64,000 nucleotides of DNA from Bombyx mori. Taxonomy: Eukaryota > Arthropoda > Insecta > Lepidoptera > Bombycidae. The notes below the pieces were generated by a model. It did not search any database, had not been told where the DNA came from, and worked only from the letters and a program-made list of their open reading frames with translations. The position numbers were made by a program, and so were the translations under genes. Positions within the stretch are counted from its first letter, which is position 1; the number at the start of each line of letters is the position of its first letter. Shown here one piece after another: positions 27,001-39,000 of the stretch. Location: the NCBI RefSeq assembly GCF_030269925.1, contig NC_085127.1, forward strand, positions 14,453,501-14,517,500, in the 5' to 3' direction.

Positions 27001-30000
27001 TCATAAGATCTTCTAAACAAGTCGATGTGGAGGACTGCTTCCACCGCATCAGACTTTCCCCCGAGCTTAGGGATCTCTTAAGAGTCAGGAACGCGGCAAT
27101 CTGGGCCCACGATCGATATCCCACGGATTCAAACCGGGCTCGGATGCGTCGCCTACAGCGGGAGGTCAAATCCCGCCTAAGCGACGCCTGTAATGAAAAT
27201 TGGGATAGTTACTTAGAAGAACTCGCGCCCACTCACCAAGCATACTGGCGACTAGCTAGGACCCTCAAGTCCGAAACTATAGCCACTATGCCGCCTCTCG
27301 TACGCCCCTCAAGCCAATCACCGGCTTACGATGACGATGACAAGGCAGAGTTGCTGGCCGATGCACTGCAGGAGCAGTGCACCACCAGCACTCAACACGC
27401 GGACCCCGATCACACCGAGTTAGTCGACAGGGAGGTCGAGCGCAGAACTTCCCTGCCGCCCTCGGACGTGTTACCCCCCATTACCACTTCCGAGGTTAAG
27501 GAGGCGATCGATAACCTGCAACCACGGAAAGCTCCCGGATCCGACGGCATCCGCAACCGCGCGCTTAAATTATTACCAGCCCAACTAATAACGATGTTGG
27601 CCACCATTTTAAATGCTGCTATGACGAACTGCATCTTTCCCGCGGCGTGGAAAGAAGCTGACGTTATCGGCATACACAAGCCGGGCAAACCGAAGAACGA
27701 AACCGCGAGTTACCGCCCCATCAGTCTCCTCCCGGCGATAGGCAAACTATACGAACGGCTCCTTCGTAAACGCCTCTGGGACTTCGTCGCGTCCAACAAA
27801 ATATTGATCGACGAGCAGTTTGGGTTCCGCGCCAGACACTCGTGCGTCCATCAAGTGCACCGCCTCACGGAGCACATCTTACTAGGGCTGAATAGGCGGA
27901 AACCCATCCCGACAGGAGCCCCCTTCTTCGATATAGCGAAGGCGTTCGACAAAGTCTGGCACAACGGTTTGATATACAAACTGTATAACATGGGAGTGCC
28001 AGACAGACTCGTGCTCATCATACGAGACTACTTGTCGAACCGTTCGTTCCAATATCGAGTCGAGGGAACGCGTTTCCGCCCCCGTCACATCACAGCCGGA
28101 GTCCCGCAAGGCTCCGCCCTCTCCCCGTTACTATTCAGTTTGCATATCAATGATATACCCCGGTCTCCGGAGACCCATCTGGCGCTCTTCGCCGATGACA
28201 CCGCCATCTACTACTCGTGTAGGAAGAAGGCGTTGCTTCATCGACGACTTCAGACCGCAGCTACCACCATGGGACAGTGGTTCCGGAAGTGGCGCATCGA
28301 CATCAACCCCACGAAAAGCACAGCGGTGCTCTTCAAAAGGGGTCGCCCTCCGAACACCACGTTGAGCATCCCTCTTCCGTCTCGGCGCGTCGACACCTCC
28401 GCCTCCGCCATTCGCCCAATCACGATGTTCGACCAGCCCATACCGTGGGCACCGAAGGTCAAATATTTAGGCGTCACCCTCGACAGAAGGATGATATTCC
28501 GCCCCCATATTAAGACGGTACGCGATCGTGCCGCCTTCATTCTAGGCCGTTTCTACCCGAGGATATGCAGGCGAAGTAAAATGTCCCTTAGAAATAAGGT
28601 GACACTCTACAAAACTTGCACACGCCCAGTCATGACCTATGCAAGTGTAGTGTTCGCTCACGCGGCCCGCACTCACTTAAAATCCTTCCAAATTATTCAA
28701 TCCCGTTTTTGCAGGATAGCCGTCGGAGCCCCGTGGTTCGTCAGGAACGTCGACCTCCATGACGATCTGGACTTAGAGTCCATCAGTAAGTATCTACAGT
28801 CGGCGTCGATGCGCCACTTCGATAAAGCGGCACGACACGAGAACCCTCTCATCGTGGCCGCCGGTAACTACATTCCCGATCCTGCGGACAGAATGGAAAG
28901 CAGTCGACGTCGCCCAAAACACGTCATCTCGGATCCTCCCGATCCACTAACGGTGCTTCTAGGTACTTCAAGCACCGGTCACCGTCCTCGTCGAAACCGT
29001 CGCTTGCGACGAAGGGCTCGACGAGTAAATGAATTCTCAGACACAGCCCACTGAGTTTCTCACCGGATCTTCTCAGTGGGTCGCGATTCCGATCCGGTGG
29101 TAGATTCTGCGAAGCACGACTCTTGCTAGGGTTCGTGTTAGCATCGTCGTCAGGTTTGAGCCCCGTGAGCTCACCTACTAGTTACGGTTACGCTGGAATA
29201 GCCGCTCCAGGCTACCAGCTGAGGTAGGAAAAAAAAAATCCCTGATAGTGCTTCTCTGGATGTCTTCAAGAGAAGATGACAATATGTACGTGTAAATGTA
29301 CAAGTTATTATGTTTTTCAAGTATACAATAAAGAATAAATATTTTTAAGTACAGTACTTACGTACATTAATAAAATACCTACTTTTTACTTGTATCTATT
29401 GTTATCAAAATTAAATTATAAGTTCTTGACTTGACCATGACTATGTGACCCCCTCCTGGCACCAAAGCTGGATCCGCCCTTGCGGCTGCCCCACCAAACC
29501 GAAACGCATTACAGCTTCACGACAGAATTAAGCAGGACGGTGGTACCTACCCGTGCGGACTCACAAGAGGTCTTGCCACCAGTAATTACGCAAATTATAA
29601 TTTTGCGGGTTTCATTTTTATTAGCTGAATACGAATATAGCGATTTTATTACTCCTTCGAAATTTTAAGAACCTCGCACGATTGCAGTCCGTAATGCTTT
29701 ACATTTTCGCCTACGTTGATAATATCCCTCACTCCATTATCGTTGGCTAGATTAATATCCTCATTAACTCCACTTTACGTTTCTAAGTTTCTGCAGTTTG
29801 ACATCCTCAAGTTTATCACGAGGTCAAATGAATATTTAACACGTTTTGTATTCAAATACTTTTGTATTTAACTTTGGACAGTGATTTTGTAAAACGGTTT
29901 TTATAATATTCTTTATGAAAAGAGCACTGTTTTTTCTAGGGACTTTGCAAGCCAGGAATCTAATTAAACTTAAAATTACCACCGTAAAAGTTACCGCGAG

Positions 30001-33000
30001 AGTATTTACTTGTTATGTATCAAATGTTAAGATAGGCAGCGGCTTGGTTTTGGCCCCTGTCATTGCTGAAGTCTATGGGCGACGGTAACCACTCACGTCT
30101 GCCTACAAGGGCAATAAAAAAGAAGAAAATAAAGATAGAGGTAGAATAATTGCTTTGGTGGAAGGCCAAGGTGATTGGACATGAAATAGCGTGTTTATTT
30201 GTTCAGGACTAACTTACGGCCCATCTGATGGTGAGCGGTGATTTAAAGAAAGAAAGCACGAAATTTCCTTGCGCTTAGAAAACACCTTAGAAAGAAGATA
30301 TCAGGATGTGTGTGATCTCAATGATTCTAGGTAGTAGAGACGAACTCTGCTCCGATGGCGGGTGGTGCTACGGTAGAAAGGTCGTGCCAGGATTATCTCC
30401 AATAATTCCTAAGCTTGGCTACTTCGAGTACTTTTTTATCTATCGTATCCTTCCTTCCTGCTTCTATTTTGGAACCTCAAGTCGGCACATTGCCTCGCAC
30501 TAGTAACTTCCATGATGACCTGGAGCTTGACTCAATCAGTAAGTATATGCAGTCATACTGGTGGTAGGACCTCTTGTGAGAGAGTGAAGCAGTAATGCGT
30601 TTCGGTTTGAAGGGTGGGGCAGCCGTTGTAACTATACTGAGACCTTAGAACTTATATCTCAAGCTGGGGGGCGTATTTATTTTGTAGATATTTATGGGCT
30701 CCAGTAACCACTTAACACTAGGTGGGCTATGAGCTCGTCCACCAATCTAAGCAAAAAAAAAAACAATCGCATCAATACACCACTTTAAGAAGACGGCACG
30801 ACATGAAAACCCTTTGGTCGTAGCCGCCGGAAATTACAGACCCGATCCTGTTGACCGAATGGTAAATAGTCGCCCAAAACACGTCATTACGGATCCTCCC
30901 GATCCATTAACAGTGCTTTTAGGTACCTCAAGCACCGGTCACCGTCCTCGACGAACCCGTCGCTTGCGACGAAGGGCTCGACGAGTAAATGAACCCATAG
31001 ACACAGCCCACTGATTTTCTCGCCGGATCTTCTCAGTGGGTCGCGTTTCCGATCCGTTGGTAGATTCTTTGAAGCGCTGCTCTTGCTAGGGCCAGTGTTA
31101 GCAACGCCTCCGGCTTGAGCCCCGAGAGCTCACCTACACGGTAAGGTAACGCTGATAGAAGGTGTTCAACTTCGTGAGAAAAACAAATTGACCTTAGTGA
31201 GTTGTTATCGTCCCGCCGGCGCAGCACAAACACGCAAAAGGTCATTTCGATAACCGAACTTGAAATTTACAATAATCAAAAAATAAAAAAATTATAAAAT
31301 TTTTAGACAAGACAAGCGTTCAAGAAATTTTGGGAAATTAAGACAATGAACGTATCACGTAATTACGTACGTAAAGAAAACCTTATGGGCTGTTTCAATC
31401 GCGTTGGCGAAAAAAAAAAATTAACTTTATAACCTATTACATTTTTATTTTTAACCGACTTCAAAAAAGGAGGAGTTTCTCAATTTGACTGTTTTTTTTT
31501 GTTTGTTACCTCATAACTTTTGACTGGGTGAATCGATTTTGATGATTCTTTTTTGTTTACTCCTTAAGAATCGATATATAGGCCCGGGGTATGAAAATTA
31601 TGGGGACCAAAATCGTACTAGAGAGTATAGCATGTCACACGAAATGCGTTATGCGCCTGATTGGCTCCTGATTGGCCAATCAGGAGCCAACGCGCGGCCG
31701 CGTTATCGCAGGTGACGCCGGGCTGCTGCGCCGGCAGTCCGCCACAAAGCCTCGTACTGATCGCGCGTTTCTCTCATTATTGTATTTTCATATATTTGTT
31801 AGTCGTTTGTTTTGTGTCTCGTTAATTTGTTAATAATCTGTAGTGTATCGTGTTGTCGTAATATAGAACTATTTCTCGTATTGTTTCGTTTAATTTACCG
31901 ACATCGTTTTGCTTGTGGCCGGACGCCGTTCGGGTTCGATTCCTGAACGTATCAACTGTTAGTGGGTTGATACCCGAATATAACCCGCTACAAATCATTT
32001 ATTAATAAAGCTTATTAAATATAAACAATTCCTTCTATCAGTGAATGGACAACTTATATATTAATTGTAAAAGTGAATTATATAGACTTACTTAATTACC
32101 GCATCCACGTGTTCCGCAACTCCCGGATCATTCTCACTAGAATACGTAACTTCCATATTTTACTGTATTCAACTGACACAAATTTATATTTATATCCAGT
32201 AAACTCCAGTCGTGCGTCGGAGCGGACACACACACTTTTTTTTATTAGAAAGCTGACGCTTCCCGTGTAGTCCCATTTCTGATAATGGTGTCCATGAGAA
32301 AACCACATAAGTCTTAAATTTGCATTAAGTACGTGCGCGACAAATAAATGAATAACTCATTAACTCAATGTCACGGCAACCGATTTCGATGGTTATTGTT
32401 TTTAGTGTATATTAATTTGTTTTGGAATGTCTTTTTTTTCTATTTGAAGTCGGTTTTTGTTAAGGCATGTCTATTTACAATTATATTTCACCAAGTCGGT
32501 GCACTACCTCATCGCTCGTCTAGCGTTAAGTCTGCTCGAAGTCTCAATGTATAACGGCAGCACCACCCGAGCCGGGAGGTATGACCTCTTAGTTAAGCGG
32601 GGTGGTGGTAATGTCCACTCGCATAGGCTCACCACCGCTGCCGCCAGTAAATACTCCAATTAAAATTACCAAGTTTCACTTCATTACATGAAGGAATTCG
32701 GTCATCATGAAGTCGGTCATGAAGTCGTCGTGGCCTAAGGGATAAGACGTCCAGTGCATTCGTGTTGAGCGACGCACCGGTGTTCGAATCCCAGACGGGT
32801 ACCAATTTTTGTAATGAAATACGTACTCGACAGATGCTCACGATTGCCTTCGACGGTGAAGGAATAACATCTTGTAATAAAAATCAAACCTGCAAAACTA
32901 TAATTTGCGTGGAGTGGGACAGCCAAGCAGCAGGTTGTAACTATACTGAGACCTTAGAACTTATATTTCAAGGTGTGTGGCGCATTTATGTTGTAGATGT

Positions 33001-36000
33001 CTATGGGCTCCAGTAACCACTTAACACCAAGTGGGCTGTGAGCTCGTCCACGCATTTAAGCAATAAAAAAACATGGAAACCATTCATATATACATGTTAG
33101 ATATGTATCTATATATTAATACGTGAAGCAAAAACTTTGTATCCCTTTTTACGAAAATTGCGCGGACGGAGGAGTATGAAATTTCCTACACTTATAGAGA
33201 ATATAGAGAAGAAGTTCCCAATTATAATATTTTTTTTAAATAATGCATAAAAGATACATTAAATCAATAAAGAAAACATTACACACACTACATACCATGT
33301 ATTTGACGCACACACGCATGCATACTATTTATTGTCAAACTTTTGTTCTTAACGTCTGTGGTCAAATTGAGAATAGATTAAATATTGTATGTCTTTATTA
33401 ATATTTTTTTATAGCGTAGCCTTGGCGAAATTTGTGATTATAGAAGTATAAAATACAATCATAATAGTGTACAAACTTACAATTCCAATTAATTATAGTC
33501 GAATTTCGACTACTGCGGGACTTCTAGTTTTATTTAATAACACAATACCTGCGTCCGGGATTTGAACACTGGCATAGTCGCACGGATGCACCGGCTTCTT
33601 ATCTTTTAGGCCAAGATGACCTTAATTATCGATCAATAAAATGTACAATATCAATACACCTAAGCTACATACACTCCGGCGTAATTGTTACTAACAAACA
33701 TAAGATAATTAAAACGTCACTGTTTGCATTAATAATCGGTTTATATGGAACTTAATTTACAAATTCAGCTGTTTTTTTTTCTTCGTAAAACATTACGCAA
33801 TTTTGTTATGAAATCAATTGAAATACACAATTATTATTAGTGTTAGTATTAGAATAATCCAGACTAGAACGTTATTGCTTGTTATTGACCTTAAACGATT
33901 CATCAAACACCGTTCTATTTTATTTGTTCATAAATAATGAATTTATTTTAAGAATTTAAAACAAGAAATAGTTGTTTTCGGTAAGCTAATTAATTTAGTA
34001 TAAATAACGGGCAAGGTTAGTATGAATTGTGATGCCGACCACGAAATAGAGGCAGATTAAAAACCACTTTTACGGAAATTCGTTAAGTTCTCGAAAAGTA
34101 AAAAATTGCAATAAATAGAATAATATAATCCAAATTTAATATGTTGACAGCCCGTTTAGTGGAATCAACAATTTATCGCAAAAAGACGAGACTAAATTAC
34201 AATAATATCGACAAGAAAAGAGAAAATACCTATAAAAAAAAAATACAAACCCGTTACAACACAATAAAACAAACCAACACAACAAGTCAATAGTAAAACA
34301 GAAAACAACAGTGGTCTGCGCCCGTGTTTTGTTAAGTCTGAACTGATTGGAGTGGCGGATCCGCACACACGTTGGACATGCACGCAGTCATTATAAGACT
34401 ATTATAATTTTTAATTCTTAAATCTTTTTTTTCTTTTTTTTTTTTCCTAGATGGTTGGACGAGCTCACAGCCCACCTGGTGTTAAGTGATCACTGGAGCC
34501 CTTAGACATCTACAACGTAAATGCGCCACCCACCTTGAGATATAAGTTCTAAGGTCTCAGTATAGTTACAACGGCTGCCCCACCCTTCAAACCGAAACGC
34601 ATTACTGCTTCACGGCAGAAATAGGCGGGGCGGTGGTACCTACCCGTGCGGACTCACAAGAGGTCCTACCACCTGTAATTACGCAAATTATAATTTTGCG
34701 GGTTTGATTTTTATTACACGATGCTATTCCTTCACCGTGGAAGTAAATCGTGAACAATTGTTAAGTAAGTATTTCATTAGAAAAATTGGTACCCGCCTGC
34801 AGGATTCGAACATCGGTGCATCGCTATGTACGAATGCACCGGACGTCTTATCCTTTAGGCCACAACGACTTCTAACGTGGGTCTGGGTGGTGTCTCAAGG
34901 TGGGTGGCACATTTACGTTATAGATGTCTATGGGCTCCAGTAACCACTTAACACCGGCTGGGCTGTGAGGTCGTCCTCCCATCTAAGCAATAAAAATTTA
35001 AAAAAAAGAATAAAAATAATAAAAATGTCTCCAGTAATGACGAGGCTCCTACTGCACTCCTCGGTGTTAAAAATAAGCGCTCGATTATGAAATACATATC
35101 CTTCTTTAAAGAAGATGTGAGTGGAATCCTCTGCAGAAAACTGATTGGCTTTTCCTTGGCGTCCAAGAGCGATGATGACCTCCATCGTCAGAAGGGTCAT
35201 ACCGTGGGTATGCTCTGGTCTTAAAAGATATTTAAAAAAGAGACTGTGTCTCTGTTTTTCCCTACCTATGCTAATAGCCTTGAGATGCTATTTCAGCATC
35301 TCCTTGACGTGTAGGTGAGCTCACGGGCTCAAGCTGAGAGAATTTACTAACACTAATCCTAGCAAGGACAGTTGCTTCGCAGAATCTACCACCGAATCGT
35401 AAACGTGACCCACTGCGAAGATCTCTCCAGAAACTCAGTGAGCTGTGTCTGTGGGTGTCTCCGTAATCTACTCCTGAGTCCTACGAAACGTTAACAAAGC
35501 TTAATATTAGTTTATTAAGCTCAAACTAGGTTCGAACCTGCGAACTGAACATAAAAGTAACGGATGCTTCCGCTGCGCCAGCGTTGCTCGAGGCGATCTT
35601 TGCACATTATATTCATTATACGGTTATTGAATGAAGGAAACGCTCACTCACAGCGTATGATTGTATCCGATCATATAGACACATATAGAGACGTTAATAC
35701 CAAGTTTTACGGAGCGCTCATGGTTTTGTTAAGGAAACCTTTGAGCTAAACTTGGGTTAGTGTTTTCAACACTCAATAATGTGTGTTTTAGTTTAGTTTA
35801 AAATATATAGTTATATTAAAATTTATAATATTTAGAGAGTATATTATTTTATAAAAGCTTATAATTGACATCCACGAGAAACATAGTTATTAAGTATGTC
35901 ATCGGCCCAACGAATTGAATAAATTATGCGAAATTTAAATATTCAAAGCAAAACCAGACTTTCTCATTAATCATTACAACTTATATTACATGATAGAAGC

Positions 36001-39000
36001 ATCATTCTCGCTGAGACATCCAAAATACAAAAATATTCCTAACGAGACTGCCGTTATCGTTTAACGCACTTAATTCATTACACAAACAAAAAATACTAAT
36101 AATTTCCGTAGTCGAGTGAATAAAATTTGTTGTAACACCTCTATATAATATACCGGGTAGATCACGCAGGCTATGCACTGCGAGCAAGATTTCGCAATGC
36201 ACAGGGTTCAGCGACCGGTCTGTTTCCTCATTAGCGACCCTTGGGTCACGTCCGCTTTGACCAGACCTCATTATCGCGGTACTGGGTCAAGTATTCTTCA
36301 ATTTATATTTACTTATTAGCTATATAGATGAGCAGAAAAAGTCACCTGGTAATAAATCGTAATTATCTACTGAATAACAATATACTTCTCTATGTGAATG
36401 TGAAAATGCCTTTAGCATTACATGCTGACTGATATAAAATATTTTTTATTTATTTATTGCTTAGACGGATGGACGAGCTCACAGCCTACCTGGTGTTAAG
36501 TGGTTACTGGAGCCCATAGAAATCCACAACGTAAATGCCGCCATCCACCTTGAGATATGAGTAGTTGTAAGGTCTCACTTTGAACAGTACAAAGGCTGCC
36601 CCACCCGTTAAACCGAAACGCATTAAATAGGCAGGGCGGTGGTACGTACCCGCGCGGACTCACAAGAGGTCCTACCACCAGTAATAATGTTAATTTTATT
36701 ATTGGTGGCAAGAGTTGGTAGGTGGTAGGACAATGTTAATGCGTATAAAGCGCGGATCGTCGAAATACCGACTCTTGCGCAGTTCGATTATAGGTATTAG
36801 GCATTGACCTGTATGGACGTGTTTTAGCACACGCACGTATAACTTTTTAATAAGTTAATAAAATTTATGAAATAACCATGAAAAATTACTGATTTTGTTG
36901 GTTGATTTTTTTAAGTTAAAGTTTTTTTTATTACTTAATTATTTTTTTCAAAAAACCCTTTTTTTTGGTCTGCAGGAAATCGCCTGACTTCCGCCCTCCC
37001 CTGGGGATGGAGGGCGGGGCATGTCAGAGTCGAACTGACTAAAACTTCCTGTCGCTCAACAACCAACGTCCAAACCTCGCATGAGACAGAACTCATGAAA
37101 AGGCAAAGGGGGGAAAGTGAAGCGCTTAGTGCGGAGCACATCTCTCCCATCACCCTCCCCCTCGGACCGCGGGCCGGCGGTCGTCGGCGCCACGACCACC
37201 AGCCCTCTCGGTCGGCAGGCTATCCGGAGCCCGTCTAGATGGCACCGGTTAGAATCCTACAGAATACCCCGCTGGGTCAGAACCAGCGTGGGTCGAGGAT
37301 AGCCGGCCTTCCGTCACCCGGATGCTCTTTCGTAAAACGCGTGCAGAGCAGCTTGCACATCGTCTTCTTAGGCCCCTTTCGCCGGTCCCCAGACCGACAT
37401 GTGAAGGGGACCCGAAACACTTAGAGGGCCAGGGCTTGGGCGAAATCCGCCTCCCTGGCCCCCGCTCGACGGCGGCGGGCTTGCGCGTCTCTCACGCGCC
37501 CCGCCGCCTCCTTCTCCGAGATGGTGCACTCGCAGAAGTCGAGCATCGCCTTCCACGACTCGTCGTCGCCGAGCATCGATGCCACAACACTCGGCAACGA
37601 CAAGTCGTTTCCCACTTTTGCGACGAGGACACGGCGCCACCCCTCCCATGCGGGGGAGGGGGGGGCAGGCGACGAGCGTATGCTCTGCCGTGTCCAAGTC
37701 GCAACCACAATGGTGGTATTCTGCCATAGGCTCGGGTGTGATCCGGTGCAGGAACTCACCGAAACAACCATGCCCAGTGAGCACCTGCGTGAGCCGGAAA
37801 GTGAGGCGTCCTCTGTCACGATTCACCCAATCTACAAGGACCAGGCGAATCGCCTCGATGGTCCTACGACCAGCCGAAGGTTCAGCCAGCCGTCTGGACC
37901 ATGACTCCAGGTTCCAAAAAAAAAACCCTTGGCGATTTCTGCAGAATACCTATGTGAAAATAAGCTCAGCACTAAATAGATTAAAGCATTCGTGGTTACG
38001 TACAAACAAAGAACGCGGGACTAAACTGTAAAAGCAGTTTTAATTATGTCCACGGCTCGCGGAAGCCGAAAGAACTACTGTGTTAATAACAAATATCAAT
38101 AAAACTTACTTCGGCTTATCATCGTCCGAGAGAATTCCATTGTTTTCGTCCACTGTGTTGTCTCCGTCACTGAACGCCGACGCTGAGCTCCGATGGTGAT
38201 CCGGGATCTGACGACAATCATCAATCATCATCAATCCTGGTATGACCAATATGACCAAGAAACGATACGCAGCGGCTTGGCTCTGCCCCTGGCATTGCTA
38301 ACGTCCATGAGCGACGGTAACCACTCTCCATCAGGTGGGCCGTATGCTCGTCTGCCTACATGTGTAATTAAAAAAAATAAGAAGTTAGTTTAGTTACGGT
38401 CTAATGAAACATTCCCAAGCCCTCAACATAATACCAATGCCGATTCAAAGCAATTTTGATTAGTTTGGTTCGATTTTGATTTTAAAACTTCACTATTATT
38501 TTATTGAATCGTACTTTTAGTGAGAACTAGTGGTCCCGCCGTAGTCGAAATTCGACTATATTTTATTGAAATTATAAGTTTGAACATTATTATGGTTCTA
38601 TTGTCGAAGAGACAAAGACTATTATATTTCTATAATGACAGATTTCGCCAAGACTACACGATACAAATAAAATCAAAGATAAACAATACTAAGTTTTTTT
38701 TTTTTTTTTTTTTTTTTTTTTATTTTTATTTTTTTTTTTTTTTTTATGATTGAAAGTTTACTGGTGGCCCGAAGGCCTTTCCAGTTTCACCAGGACAGGT
38801 GGGCGAGCAAAGGCTCAGCCAAGAGGGGTGGGATTTGCTAACAACTGCCCGAGCGCCTCCGAAGGAGACCTAACAACTCAAGAGCAATTGTTTCGCGAAT
38901 GAATCTACTACCGGATCGGAATCGCGACCCGCTGAGAAGATCCGGCGAGAAACTCAGCGGGCTGATGCATGGGTTAGGTTGCACGTCGACCTCTTTGTCG

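Larger units (their letters stand above)
26350..29238 (+). mobile_element. Jockey-like LINE, 5'-truncated, longest copy
   Basis: An APE-type non-LTR retrotransposon inside hAT element 1. It starts within the endonuclease domain, continues through reverse transcriptase, a 3' UTR with AGTTTCTCACCGGATCTTC and GAGCTCACCTACTAG, and ends GGTAGG plus A-run at 29238. The 5' boundary is approximate. The same family gives eight other fragments in this window. Confidence 0.88.
25791..29482. mobile_element. hAT element 1, carrying a Jockey-like LINE
   Basis: It has perfect 15-bp terminal inverted repeats, CAAGGGCGGATCCAG at 25791 and CTGGATCCGCCCTTG ending at 29482. It is flanked by the 8-bp duplication CGGCTGCC (25783-25790 and 29483-29490), the size expected for hAT. 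G-rich and C-rich subterminal tracts occur on both sides. Only a transposase remnant survives (25958-26209). Most of the length is the inserted LINE. Confidence 0.93.
25668..29620 (-). repeat. Bm1 SINE split by a hAT element
   Basis: The two halves, 25668-25790 and 29483-29620, together make one reverse Bm1: the break falls inside the ACGGCTGCCCCACC block. The right half continues into the AATTATAATTTTGCGGG part of the long form. The insertion duplicated eight bases of the SINE. Confidence 0.9.

Noticed and set aside
32724..32800. tRNA gene at the head of Bm1 (also at 43554, 44862 and 63008)
   Set aside because: Boxes A and B are present, but the cloverleaf is degraded and each is followed by a SINE body; these are SINE promoters.
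37421..37904. Overlapping GC-rich frames on both strands as host genes
   Set aside because: They fall in an R1-like LINE fragment; only the - strand frames carry the expected motifs.
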